Shown one piece after another: positions 1 to 12,249 of a DNA stretch of 64,000 bases. Origin of the DNA: Sphagnum compactum (Eukaryota; Bryophyta; Sphagnopsida; Sphagnales); assembly GCA_965153455.1 (NCBI GenBank), contig OZ234495.1:992001-1056000 (forward strand), in the 5' to 3' direction. Made by a program: the position numbers and the translations under genes. Within the stretch, counting starts at the first letter, position 1; each line of letters opens with the position of its first letter. The notes under the pieces were generated by a model. It was not told where the DNA came from and searched no databases. It saw only the letters and a program-made list of their open reading frames with translations.

Positions 1-52
1 CTTTGGAGTAAGATAACATCATTTCCTCACCCACTGAAATTATGGCTTTTTG

Positions 53-1114
53 TCAGCTTATGTACCCCGAGAAAGGCTTTGCCAGGTAAGCACCATTGCC
101 AGAGCTTGGAACTTCATCTGTGTCGTTCAAAGTTGAGGACTGCTCCTCCAGTGTTGGTGGTGGCGAACATAGCAGCTTTTCCATCTGTTTCATTTCAAGT
201 TTGAGAGTATTGTCAATTCCAGGGCTTTTTTTGGTTGACCTGAAAGGACACAATGAAGAGAACACCAGAAGGAATGGCAACTTTTGCCACAAACTAAAGT
301 GACAGGAAATGTAGAGAGAGACAAACCCGCATAACAAGTTCTTGTTGGTGCACGGAGAATTCCCGTTCATGTGAAATAGATGCCTCTAGGGATGCCAACT
401 GAGCCTCCATTGCTAATACAGCTTCTGAAAGCCCTGTCTTCAATCTCTGAGTGCCTGGCTGTCTTTGCCTTGTCGCAAGAATCTCTTGTACCCGGGTGTC
501 CAGTGAAGAGGCTCCTATGTCAAAACCAGCGAATGCTAGCTGATCTGCCTCTGTACTTAAATGTGAACTCCGCTTATTGATCCTGCTTGCTACGTCTTGC
601 TGTTCAAGCCATGGCCTGTCCCACGAGGAGTGTTCAGGTAAGGTAAATTGACCCAATGCCTCAAGACACTTGCTTGCTTGCTCCTTCTAACTAACGAAAA
701 AAGATCATCCAACTTGAAAAACTCCTATTTCTGTATTCCATGACTGATTCTCCATGCCAGTTAGTGACCCACAAATAAGGGCACTCACTTCTATGGCAAT
801 AGAGGCAGCACCTTCTGTCTTGTAGCAACATACTCTAAGCATCATTTGGGAGATACTAATGTATATGCAAACTTGAGGGAGATAATGGCAAGGACCCACA
901 CATTTTAGGTATTGTATCAATGAAACCTCACACAAAATGTGAGAACTGAAAGTAAACAGTTTGAGCAGTGGCCATACTTGATAATGAGAAAGAAAGCCAG
1001 AAATGCTGATCCACTAACACCCATGTATTGCACCACCCAATGCCCCATGTTGTATGTGACTTCTGCCGAGCTTTGAAGCCCTACCAATAACTGCATCACC
1101 ACAGATGTCACCAA
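53..1114 (-). other. Tentative 3' exons of the STN-like kinase gene
   Basis: Downstream of exon 15 the same strand keeps coding-like open stretches: about 1040-1085 (after acceptor GTGATGCAG), about 785-815 (before a GTGAGTG donor), 330-635 (Gln/Glu-rich and helix-like, with MEAQLASLEASISHERE) and 53-241 (after acceptor CCTTTCAG, ending FSGYIS and stop). The 120-codon open stretch at 294-656 looks like a coiled coil. Phases do not settle the joins: if the 330-635 block ends at CGG|GTTTGT, the last exon would be read in a frame with an early stop. This may be the true C-terminal extension, alternative splicing, or partly UTR. Confidence 0.4.
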
Positions 1115-4100
1115 CCAATGCCTAGATTACATTTGATTGCCAGAAGTTAGTGTAGTGTAGCATTACCATTTACAGAAAGAGACTGGAACATGACAGTAAA
1201 AGCACAAAACATAAATCTCACACCAGAGTCAGGAGAACTCACCAACCAACCAGTTATAAAAGCTAGGCCACCAGTGGCAGCCATAGGCATTGCTGCAGCC
1301 ATGGCAGTCCCCACTTGGTCCATGTCAACCTCTGCAGCTGCATCTTGAATATTTTCAAGTTGGCTGACAGCTGACTGCATAGAACTAGCTGATAAAACAG
1401 GAACCTTAATTTGACCCACAGATGTAGGAGTTGCCAATGCTGGAAAGTCTGGGATAAGCTTTGGGAGCTCAATTGGTTGTGGAAAACTGGAGCCTTGAAT
1501 GAAACGATGATGTAATGCAGCTGCTGCTGAGGGTCGACTACTACCAAGGCCTGCACATGTAATATCGCAATCCTTTGGTTATTAGCTTCATTCTACCAGT
1601 CAAACATACTTAACCCTGTTGACTCTTAAGGTTATCAACCCTATCTACATATGGGCACTCAGATGAGTAGACATTCTCATTACTAACCCAACTGATTGAA
1701 CAACCTTGTCTTCTGCTTCATAAGGACAGATGGCAGATGGCATAACAAAGGCATGAAAGATAACAGTAGTGTTGAAATTCCATTTTTGCAGAGTTTGTTA
1801 GAAATATTGAGGAAGTGCTTCATGTTTGAGGAGAAGGTTACAATCCTGAGTGGAAGGAGAGTGCTTTTGCAATCCTTACTTGGCCAAATAAAGAAGTTCT
1901 TGTCATGTCTTGGTTGGAGCATAGCCTTTGCAAGTTCCCAGCCCGAACCATCTGAAAGCCAGTGGAAGACACAGGAAGGCACCTTGTAATTAACCTCATC
2001 ACAGGAAAATCTTCAGACAAGGCAGTTCAGACATGTCATTCACATAACCTTGCTTTGGATTAAGAACACGGTCAAGTGCAGGAACACACACACAAAGGAG
2101 ATAGCCCCTTACCATCTGCATCCAATAAAGCAAATTCCTCCTTACTAATATGACATCGCTTTCGCCACACATCTAAATCATATCCTGCCCGCTTCAATTC
2201 TGAGTTGAAGGTCTCCTGCAGAAAGGTAGAAATCAACCATAATCATAAGCACTATGCTTCGATGTGGCCAAGAGCTTGTCTTCAACTTACCTCATGGACT
2301 ACTTGATACACTTGAAAACTTCTCTTCTTAGTCATTCAGATCAATTTGATCAGAACTATGCTTTGCATAGCTCTAATCCACTATCACCTTCATGTTATTT
2401 ACCAACATTGGTTGGAAGGGAGGTTGATTGTTTTCTGGGTGCTGACATTTTTTTTTCAGTTGACAGTATTGTCAACTGCTATACCAGGTTACTGTACCAA
2501 GAGGCAATCTGCTGCATATCATCAAACACAGGCACAATCTCCTAAGCAGAGATGAAGAATGTCCCATGATTGGACACTGGACAACGAGTGAACCAGAAGC
2601 ATACCAGTCCAACATCATAGCGCAATTGTCTTACACTAAGCTGCATTAAAATGAGACCCTGCAATCCCTCCCAATCCAGCTGCACTTAGATCCTGGATTT
2701 CACATGCCCAACCAGGCACAACTCAGACTCACAAATCAGTACCATCCTGAAGCAATTGATGCACAAGAAAAACATGCAGACGTCTGCCCAAACCCATCTA
2801 CAGATAACAATGATGGACAAATTTTACAAACATAAACAAATCTAGATAATATTAAACCTTGCAGTGGCAGGAAAACCTCTGGCAGGCAGAGAATGAGAAG
2901 GAAACAATGGAAGCACTTACAGCTGAGAAGAGGTCAAATCGATCAGGAGTATTGAGAAGCCACAGCAGCGGGGAGACAACTGAACACAGAGGATCTGGGG
3001 GCAGAACAGGGGTGGAAGTGGGCATCACATAGTGCTCTGGTGCCGCATAAGTGGGATCAATTACTGTCTCATCTGGAGTCTGCACCCAGTAACACAATCA
3101 GATAAGCAATGTAATCTCCAATCACAGAAAATAAGTCTGAATGCAGAAGTGATTGTCACATCCCAATGCATAAAGTGCCCCAGCAAATGAACAGATCTAT
3201 GATAAGTCCTGAGGACTAGAACTAAAGATGGTTCACAAGGTCAGCACTATGCTATTATGGGTCAGTCCTAACTTGAATATGCCCTCCAGTCATACACCTA
3301 AATGATAACATCAAGTTCCTCAGCAACACATGATCAAGCAACCACTGAAATTGTTTCTTCTCAGAGCGGAGGTCCGTAAGTGCAAAGAAAGGATAGTACA
3401 TAGTTGAATCCAGAGCGAATATCAACACAAGCACCAAGATCAATGAGCTTGAAGGAGCCGGAGTCTTCAGCTAAAACAAGATTCAAAGGCTTCACATCCC
3501 GATGGACCACTCCTGCTCATAACAATCAGAGAAAACCACCTTCTTCAAATGACATGTTTTGACTCCAGCAAGTATAAATGTGAGATACACCAGGAACAGA
3601 TATGTGTGGTCCTTGAATCTCCCACCTGAAGCATGAAGGTCACGAAGGTTTATTAATAATTGTTTCATAATTGTGCGAACAACTGCTGCATATTGCTTCT
3701 TGAGTTCTTTCTTGGAATCACCCTTCTCTGTAACCTACACCATGTACAACAAGTGGAAAATGAGCAATCAGTAGATCATCCCTGCCGCACACAATATGGA
3801 TGTCCTGTAGATTTGTTGTTCATCCAAGAGGAAGTGATGATCTAAATGTTGCCAAGTTTGGTTGAACTGCAGCCCTTCTGGAGGCCCTTTTTTGTGGCTG
3901 ATTAGTGCATCTACCTTCATTTTTGCTGCAGTATTAAAGGTCAAATGCTCAACAATATCACTCCTACTTTCAAACCCAAATTCAACCAAGAAGAAAAACC
4001 CACACTCTGTGCATGTGTCCTGAAATTTTCACTGCATCCCTCACACCACTAGAGCCAGAATGTACACATAAGAGCATGGAGCTGACAGTTAATCCCATAC

Positions 4101-6927
4101 TGTACCTTCTTGCCAAGGATTGTTTCAGCTATGTTCTCTGGAAAGTTTTTCTGCTTCATGTAATGATCAAGTGTCCGTTCACCTTGAAATTGCCACACCA
4201 ACCAGACTCCCTGCAACCAAGACTTCTCTTGTATGATCAGCACCTTAAGAGCAAACAGATCGATTTGGAGGCATTGATGATCACACCTGAGTTGAATTGA
4301 GTCTTCTCTTCAGCTGGAAGAGAAGCTAACATATGATCCAGCAGAATTACAGCTTCCACACCCTTGCTAACATTGTATTGATCAGAGTGCCTTGTAACAT
4401 CCCTATGATGGTACTTGTTGTGGAGTCAAAGGAAGCAGCTTAAGAAGGTTAATTGAGGTCTACCTCAGTAAGCTTGCCATGGGATTGGGAAGAACTCACA
4501 TCCACTGTGCCCAAAAACTCAGCACAGGCTCCCGGAGCTGTTCTCTGACATGATTACACACCAAGTACCCTGACATGCATTAGTAAAAGATTCAGTAATG
4601 GTTAGGGTCTGCAAGCTCACTGCCAATGAGGTTTTCTTTTCCATTTCCATATGTCATGGCATACAATACAAGCACTCTTTAACTTGCCAATCAGGAGGCA
4701 CAATCTCATCATCAAGTCTCTACTCTGTACTCACAGCATATTTCTTTCATAACCCTAAGAAGCATAACGAGGCAGGGGCAGAGACCTGCAAGCGCTGATT
4801 CATGCGGATCTCTGCATCACGCATCTCTGTTGCACCCTTTACTCGAGACTTAACCTTCTTGAGAACAACATGCAGTGTCTCTTTCTTCCCCTGCTTCTTC
4901 TTGCCTTTGTCAACACCCACAATGTTTAGAATTGACACTAGATATTAGGGGGAGTTAAGCATGTTGAAATCTTTGCCTCAAAAGGTATCAGCCAAGGAAA
5001 TCTAATGTACAGCTGGACATCAATTCCAAAGCAAGTAGGCATAATCTCTACAATGAATAATGCATGGGTTGTATGCAGGGCCACTTAAGTGCACACTGTG
5101 TGATCACCTTGCATATCTAGGTACCACCTTTCACTCCATTCCTCACCTTTGCCAATGTAACCTTCGTGCACAATGCCAAAAGAGCCCTCCCCCATTCGTC
5201 GCCCAATTTCAACATCCTCAGGAGAGAAGGACCTGCATATTAAGAGGTTTAAAACAGTCATAAAACCTTGTCAGCACCAATTCTCCTAAATCACAGTGCA
5301 GTTCAGGTCTTCAAACAAAGTCCCATTTACCTATCAAAGCATGTACCACCATCATCAGCCCTATTACAAGGAGCCAAAGCAGGTGCAAGCATTCACAATT
5401 CTTAATGCAAAATGTTCACCAATGTCAGAGGCACACCGGAATGTGTTGGCATGCATTGGACCTTGAAAAAATTCCACAAGGCCTGCCAATGGACCAGGGG
5501 TTGCCAAAGAGTACCACAAGACTACAGGCACAGCAATAGCCCAGTGTGACAAGACCTGCACCATGTTCAACAAAGTCAATAATGAACAAGTACAATGGGA
5601 GAGGCCAAATTGAGAATGTTGGTCTGAGAAAACAACTGCTCCATCAAGGACATTTGCATTCATGAATGAATGAAGGTGAAGAAAGTTCCTACGTTTTCAT
5701 CTGCTGGAAGACCAAGCTCAACAGCATTCCTCAAAATGTCATGCTGTAATCCGACCAGAGACTCCTGAAGCTCCAGTCCCATCCTGATCCACCTCACCAC
5801 CACAACAACATAATTCTCTCAAAAAATCCTGTGCTCTTGAGACAGATGGAACAATAAGTATCTCATCCTCAACATTGCTATGACCGTCACCCCACACTTG
5901 AGGAGTAACTATGGACATTCTTTCTCAGATTTAGATAGACATTCGTTACATGAGGTTCCATAAAAGAAGACCACCACACACAGAGAGGCAAAACAAGCAC
6001 AGGCTTTTACATGCTAGCATTGATAAGAAGCTGGCAAGAAGAATATAAATTTTGAGAAAGGCTCTGCAGAGTCAGTCCTTCCTTGGATAAAGGCCTGGTC
6101 TTTGAGATTCTCAACCCTTCCACAAAGACTGTGAGAACTGAATACAAGTCTAAAAGTGACCAAGTTATGCTCGGCGAACTATACCTATGCCTACCATAAG
6201 AATTCACAACTCTTGATTTCCGTTATCTACCACAAGTAAGCTATACAAATGGTGAGACGGATTTGTGAGGGGAAAATCAAGGAAAACGCCCGTTCTTCCT
6301 CTGCTTCATAGTATCTTGGTGGCCTCAAATTGATGGCTCCTTTTGCATTCATTTAGAGAGCGTTGTGCCCTACATGACTCTGATACACTGTCATAGAACG
6401 TTTCCCCCCCCCTCCCCCTTACAAGCGATTGCCTATTGAACATAGCGAAGACTCTATCGAACAACTACCGTGCAAGCTCCACATCAAGAATTCCTTCTGC
6501 AATCTCTTTCCCTCATCCTATAGAAAGTCAGACTCCTCCTCCTCATTTTAATATTCTGATAAGCTTCAGTGTACAAAGCTCCTCCCTCTCTCCACGCGCA
6601 AAATATTAGCCAAGAAGAAACAAAGACAAAGTGCGCAGCTGCACAGTAAGACCTTCACAAGTCATAAACGATCTGGAAGACTGATGTAGAGGGACGCGAA
6701 CAAGAAATACAAAAAAGTGGAAAGAAGAATATGCAGTAACCGTACCCGCTTTGAAAGGCTTCGGCGAGGTTTGGCATGGCCATTTGTGCGACACATCTGC
6801 CAGCCGCCAAGAAGCGAGTTTCAGCATATTGCCTTTCCCGGAACGAACAGGGGCGGACGAAGGACGAGCGCAAGGAGGAAGAAGTAGAGACTGCGAGGGA
6901 TGAAGCCACACAGGCGGAAGCTGCCAT
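53..6927 (-). CDS. STN7/STN8-like chloroplast Ser/Thr protein kinase, multi-exon
   Basis: Fifteen exons chain in phase with GT-AG borders: 6746-6927, 5693-5783, 5437-5555, 5147-5232, 4786-4937, 4500-4544, 4287-4313, 4106-4210, 3626-3734, 3400-3512, 2921-3079, 2605-2658, 2113-2215, 1880-1951 and 1243-1550 (575 codons). Exon 1 starts MAASACVASS and is Ser/Ala/Arg-rich like a plastid transit peptide; its ATG context is AGCAATGGC. Exon 3 holds a hydrophobic stretch (HWAIAVPVVLWYSLATPG). The kinase follows: GEGSFG loop near residues 145-150, VVLKK lysine near 186, VWLVWQFQGERTLDHY hinge, VVHRDVKP near 307-314, LIDLG (DLG instead of DFG) near 328-332, and AAPEHYVMP near 355. The DPTYAAPE and GWELAKAML segments resemble the Stt7/STN7/STN8 thylakoid kinases, which phosphorylate light-harvesting and photosystem II proteins. 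A hydrophobic segment near the end of exon 15 may be a membrane anchor. The 3' end is uncertain: the tentative last exons run to a stop at 53-55. The exact paralog is not known; it need not be STN7 or STN8 itself. Confidence 0.88.
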
Positions 6928-7250
6928 TGCTGAGAGAGTAAAACAAGGCTGGCTTCCTCTCTCTCAAGCTGCTTCTGCACTTTCTTCCCCACCCTCCTCC
7001 TCCTCGTCTCCTCCCCGTCCCCTCCAGATTCACAACCTCGCAAGCTCTGGCCAGCGCCGGAGCAACGCAACAAACACAACCAGTTTCGCTGCACAGCACA
7101 AGAGAAGCAAAGGCGAAGGAGACAAGACAAAGAGAAACGAAGAAGAAGAACATGGGGAAGGCGCCCTGGAGCTCTGGCAACTAGAATCTACGAAAATCTA
7201 TTGAACTGGTAGATTCTAGCAGTAGTAGATTCTAGAACAGATGCACGGTG
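6928..7250 (-). promoter_or_regulatory. 5' UTR and proximal promoter region of the STN-like kinase gene
   Basis: Read on the minus strand, this stretch upstream of the kinase ATG is rich in CT/GA tracts, as is common in plant 5' leaders, and more GC-rich than most of the window. No TATA box or transcription start could be placed. The long open frames on both strands here (for example plus 6776-7204) overlap exon 1 and its leader antisense, and I take them as chance products of the base composition. Confidence 0.45.
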
Positions 7251-7892
7251 ACAAAACCAAGAGAGACGAAGAAGAGGCTGCGCCTAGAGGAGCTCCCACA
7301 CTGCCTCTCCACATCCTAACCCTCCCCACCCCCAACTACTACCCCAGCCAGCCGACATTATTGGCTTTTCTGCATTTCAGGCCAATTGGTGGGCACCTTT
7401 CACCTCAATTGCCCTGTAGTTATCCTAAGGAGCCCCCCCCAACCCAAAAAAATGTATTTCCAAAGGGGGTGGCTCTATAGGTATTTCCAAAAGAGCGACA
7501 TAGATTCTATACAAGTGGAGACAGGTAGATACGTAACCATTCATCATGTATCATCCACATGAATGAAAAAACAACTGGTCAATCGTATGGGAGGGAGGCA
7601 TTATCGAAACTAGTGGGTACCCCTGACCTTCGGACACTGTGAAATCCCCCGGTTTCTTTAAACCAAGAGAGACACATGAGGGTGCACAAGGCACGATGGG
7701 CGGGCCAAACCGGCCTGGGCACCTCGCCCGGCCCCCCGCAGCAGCTGCCCTGGCCGCAATCCGCGAATGTCTGTGACGAACACAAAGACAGACAGACAGA
7801 TGGGGAATCTGGCGGCTCTCGTCGTTCTCCCTGCCATGCCCTCCTCCTCTTCCTTTCTTCCCTTCTTTTTTCACGTCCCAAATCAAGGTCCT
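7251..7892. other. GC-rich spacer without a recognised gene
   Basis: This stretch has C-rich tracts near 7435, a short (CAGA)n near 7785-7800 and CT-rich DNA near 7840-7870. Overlapping open frames in several phases give low-complexity proteins with no family signature. It may be distal promoter of the kinase gene. I see no confident gene. Confidence 0.5.
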
Positions 7893-8265
7893 GATATTTT
7901 CGAGACCTGAAATTCCCTACTTCATAGTCTCCATGTCACTAACACAAATCCCTCGTTTCTTGAGACCTGGATTTTGTCATCTGTTGCCATTGCTTTTTCT
8001 TCTAGTTTCAAACCCCAAGTCCCGATATTTTCGAGACCTCAAATCTCCTCGTCATGTGATGATATATTGGCCTCCATGTCCCTAACACAGACAGACCCCT
8101 CATTTCTTGAGACCTGAAATCTCCTCCTCTGCTGCCATTGCAAATTTTCAGGTTTCGATACCTTCGAGACCAAATCCAGGTCTCCTCATCATCTGACGAT
8201 ACCTCCTGTCTCCATGTCCCTAAACAGACAGACCCCTCATTTCTTGAGACCTGAAATGAACACAC
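7893..8265. repeat. Three-copy tandem repeat, unit about 130 bp
   Basis: Units begin at about 7893, 8023 and 8157 with GATATTTTCGAGACC or a close variant. Each also carries CTCCATGTC followed by a short A-rich spacer, and then TTTCTTGAGACCTG. Spacing is 130 and 134 bp. The unit contains the word GAGACC twice. No coding role is apparent. Confidence 0.8.
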
Positions 8266-9239
8266 AGACAGACACCACGTTTGCTTTAATATATTAGATA
8301 AGGGTGCACAAGGTAAGAGTTGAGCACAAGCCCAATTTTGGTAATGCTCTCACTCTCACAGGCTTTACAAGGCATAAAAATTGATGTGATGCAACCTTCA
8401 GAGTGTGGGGGATTTATGTTTTTCATAAGGCCCATTGTGAAAACTGAATGCCCACTTATATAAGGCCAAGGAAGAATCGTGATGTGCTGAAAGTTGCTGA
8501 GTTTTCCCTTCAAACTGAACTCACAAGTTTGAGAGTAACACACCTGGTGAACATTCCTCAATGAGGATCAAATGAAAACTACATCATCCTCCAGATGCCC
8601 ATAGTAGTCTCTTTTCATAACAAGGTAGAGCCAAATAAACTAAACTATCTGCTCGAGATATTTGCAAGGGAGGGATTTTGAAGGGTGGGTGTGGATATGG
8701 GGTACGGGTATCGTGAGATCTTAAGCCTTTATCAACATGATGGTGTTATGGTGTGTACGGGTGGAGTTTCAAGTCAGGAATACTAGTAATGAAAATAACG
8801 GTATTTGGAAGTGGATTATTTTGTTTTGAGAAGGCCAGGGTTGGGAATTTTTCGAGTGTTAGTACGGTGATTTGCACCACGGTTTTTGCAATTACCAAGT
8901 AACCCCCCAACATTGCTTCAAACGAGCCAATGTTAATAAAATAAAGAATGTTCCATGAAGTCCCTGCAACAAAAGAACTCACAGTTAGTTCAAAGTAATA
9001 CCTGATGAATAATTTTTAAAGGAATATTTTGTTGCAAATCCCCCCATATTCCTAAATGACATTTTTTTGAGACTTTTTTGGGACTAGGTGTCTTTGTTTT
9101 CGGACCATTTTCACATTTTGCTGACAAGAAAAAAGTCAGTGCTACAAATGCAAAGCCCCAGCCCAGGCTCTTTTGGGGGAAAAAATGGCCCAAAGTTGCG
9201 GGCACATTATTTTATTAGGAAAGATTTCTGAAAATTGCC
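8266..9239. other. Intergenic, nothing recognised
   Basis: AT-rich DNA with no long open frame showing a family motif, and no obvious transposon ends. Short minus-strand frames (8286-8561, 8746-8982, 8990-9205) look like chance. Confidence 0.5.
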
Positions 9240-9690
9240 ATATTTAGACAATAGATTTAGCATACTTACTTACTTACAATTTAGCGTCATTAAGTGGGCC
9301 AAACAGCGCCCGGGCCAAAAAGCCCAATTGACGTTAAGTCTGATGAAGCAATTCAAATCTAACCGTCTGACATTGCACTAAGAATCTAGCAAGGATGCCT
9401 TGCTGCTAACAGCTCAGCAATTCAGCCAAAGGTGTGATGACAGTTAGTGACAATGAACCTCTAAATCTCTCTCGAACACTTTGATAGGCAGGGCAAAGCA
9501 ACAAGAAGTGGTCCTCTTCCTCAACCGCACCCAAGTTGCAGTAATGCTGCTGCACTGGCACCTTCACTGGCTTGACTTGTCTTCCTAGCTCAATCTGCAG
9601 CTTGTGATCCGCACAACGAAAACGTGCCAAGCTTTTCCTAAGTTGTGCATTGTTTACCCTGGAGAGGTATTCTTTGTACCCATACTATGC
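9240..9690 (-). pseudogene. LINE (non-LTR) reverse transcriptase 3' fragment
   Basis: On the minus strand, 9406-9690 reads YLSRVNNAQLRKSLARFRC, then CNLGAVEEEDHFLLLCPAY. This is the zinc-binding HxxxxC-type tail found at the C terminus of plant LINE reverse transcriptases. An in-frame stop after LAELLSC interrupts it; recognisable coding (QQGILARFLVQCQTVRFELL) continues downstream. The rest of the RT and the endonuclease are missing. Near 9265-9275 a short CTTA repeat on the plus strand (TAAG on the element's strand) may mark the 3' end. 5'-truncated, dead copy. Confidence 0.78.
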
Positions 9691-11033
9691 TGAGCATATC
9701 ACCAAAATATTGCACAATTCGTATACATTTTTACTATCCTCTCTCTAACCTGTAACCAAAATTGGCTGGGGATGATGGCCAACTCACCTACCACACAAAT
9801 TTGAAAATAAAATAAAGATACACTGGGGGACTCCTATGGCAAAATACTTTAGGAATCGATATTTTACCATTTTTTTTTCCCTCATAATGTGAGGATTTGC
9901 ACCCATTTTTTTCAGAAAAACAGAACACTTTGTACCTTTCTCATTTCTTCTCACCAGGTTGCGAAAATTCACCAAAGAAGAAAACACTGATCTCAATCTA
10001 ATTTTTCCAGAAAACGGGAATTAAGTCAATTGGAAATTTAGGAAGCTCATCGACGTTGGAAGTTGAACCAAACCCAAGCAGCCATTTGTTTACTGGTGAA
10101 ATTTCGCCGCCCAAAATCAAAAATTTGGAGACGAAGTGATTTTTGAGGGGAGAGGTGCCCACCATTTGGCCTGGAATGCACAAAAGCTGAATAATGTCCA
10201 CTGGGGTAGTAGTTGGGGTGGGGAGGGTAGGATGTGGAGAGGTGGTGTGGGATTGTGTGGAGGTTTAGAGAGGTTTTCTGTTTGGTGAGGGTGCTTGAAA
10301 GTGCTTAGTTAAAGAAAGAGATCTGAACATACAAAAGGAAAAATCTAAAACTATGTTAGGGTTTAATTATTAAACACAATAGCAAACTAGAACATCTTAA
10401 AGGATTGGGACATTTATAAGCAGCCTAAAAGGCACAAAGTGCTAATTCTCCTCAAATTTGGACACCCTAAATTCCCTCCAAAAAGGACAAGAAGGATACA
10501 AGTGCAAAAGTGAACTGCAATTTACATCTTGAGAATCAAGAAACATCAACAAATGCCAAGGTAGAAGCTGGAGAGGAAAGAAAGCCAAATTTTGATGTTA
10601 AGGTTAAGGTTGAAGTAAGAGAGGAACAAGCGCTAGATTCTAATGCCAAGATAAAAGATGGAGAGGATCTATAGTCACCATATTCAGATGCACTTTGCAA
10701 ACCAAAAGATGAGGAGGAAGTTGGAGAGGACCTTGGAATTAGAACCAAAGACCCACTTAACAATTTCAAATATAGAAGGTTCTTGTTCTACCATTGGATT
10801 AAAAAAATCAGCAGTTCCAAGTTATGGGGTATCAAGTTCAAACCGAGGGAGGATTCGAAGAGTTGCATGGTTCTTGGCGTTCAATGCGCCCAATGACAAG
10901 CTACAACATTTCTTCAAGGGCAATGGCGATCAGAGCAAGGAATTAACGAGTAAGGACTGTGCCAGCCATTTAGTGTATGGTTGACAGTATGTCTACCTTA
11001 TAAGTGCATATGGCGCTCAACCATTATGTAGGA

Positions 11034-11116
11034 GAAGGCATTGCTATCAGCGCCTTCCCCCTTGTAATGAAGAAGCCTGAGGTGCAGGGTGGAAGGCACT
11101 GACAATAGTGCCTTCC
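11034..11116. repeat. Two adjacent hairpins sharing the arm GAAGGC/GCCTTC
   Basis: Hairpin 2 is perfect: GGAAGGCACT at 11091-11100, loop GACAAT, AGTGCCTTCC at 11107-11116. Hairpin 1 (11034-11057) is imperfect, with the same GAAGGC and GCCTTC arms. The shared arm suggests a duplicated fold-back unit or a transposon end. Confidence 0.75.
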
Positions 11117-11149
11117 CCTATACATAATTCTAATCTCTAATAACTGAAA

Positions 11150-11305
11150 GGAGGCCAAATTGTATAAGTTAGGAATTTCTTCTTTTCCTTCATCAAAGTG
11201 GGAGCAAATGTTCTTCCTTTCCTTCCCAAAAAAACCCAACCCAGAATAAATCTCCACATAATAAATCCAATCACCTTTTTCCTTTTCCCATCAAAGTGTG
11301 CACAC
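11150..11305 (-). repeat. Dispersed repeat, copy 1 (inverted relative to 55565-55720)
   Basis: The reverse complement shares with 55565-55720 the words TGTGCACACTTTGATGGG, GGTTGGGTTT and TTTGCTCCCACTTTGATGA in the same order. Both are small parts of an unidentified repeat family. Confidence 0.65.
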
Positions 11306-12249
11306 ATGATTAAGTTGAAACTTGGAACTTGGCATTGATGAATATTGGTGATTTCCTTTCGGCTCTTACCTATTCAATAAGAAATAGAAGAATTCCTTGA
11401 ACCATCAAGGTCAATGTGGAGGTGCAAATATGGAGAAAATCAAACTCTTGTAAACAAAGATTGTTAATATTGTCACATGTCAACTTGAATGGCATGGAAT
11501 TTTTACTGAAATGTTAGCCGGATACCTTACCTGATGTGTGTGTAGTCTTTCATCAAACTCTCAAGCTTGACATGGATGCGGCTAATTGGAGTTTGAGAAT
11601 TTTATTCACAACAAAACAGAGTCTTGAAAACAACTAGAATAAAAAGAAGAACCACACAAAAGGATTTCGAAAATCTCTTTACACTAAAATCCTTGCTAAA
11701 ATTATGCTACCTCATATGATGACCAGCAGTTCTTTTGTGATGAATTTTTCACATTGTGGTGACAAAGATTTTTTTTTAAAATATTTTGTCACAAATGCTT
11801 GGTTCTTTTTAATCGCAAAAAAAATGACAGAAAACTTGATTTTAGAAGAAATGTCATCATCTTTAGACTCACCAAAAGTCTATCACCACTTTACTAGTGT
11901 TTCAAGAAAACTTTGGATAGTTTTCTAAAACTATCGCCAACAAATGCTAAATAAATTTTGGATGCTTTCCACCTACTCCTAGTTTAAAAAGTAATTTTTT
12001 TAAAAAAAAAACCACACTAATCCTTTCCTCCAAGATAGAAACGAGTTTTATTACTGTGTTTCGATTATGAGATTCGGTCTGCTGCTAATTTCAATTTTAG
12101 TTAAGAACATGGTACACCTACCACAAGCTAATTTGCCTTGGGTAGTAAAGAAAGACTCCAATCCATCTACATGAAATCATTCTGCAAAGCAATCTTAAGT
12201 CTACAAGTTGGAGGCCCAAGTACCAAGTATGGGTGGAGCTGCTCTAAAG

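Larger units (their letters stand above)
9691..12200. other. Intergenic, no recognised gene
   Basis: Contains a G-rich patch (10200-10270), two small hairpins (11034-11116), part of a dispersed repeat (about 11150-11305) and AT-rich DNA. Small open frames (10536-10769, 10658-10984, 11704-11928) have no family signature and no splice context that I trust. Confidence 0.5.

Noticed and set aside
6776-7204. Plus-strand 142-codon frame
   Set aside because: It is antisense to the transit-peptide exon and leader of the plastid kinase, which has strong splice and homology support.
7551-7886. Two overlapping minus-strand frames of about 100 codons
   Set aside because: Two phases are open at once in GC-rich DNA. 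Sequences are low-complexity and unlike any family.
10658-10984. 108-codon plus-strand frame
   Set aside because: No domain, no splice context, and composition like its surroundings.
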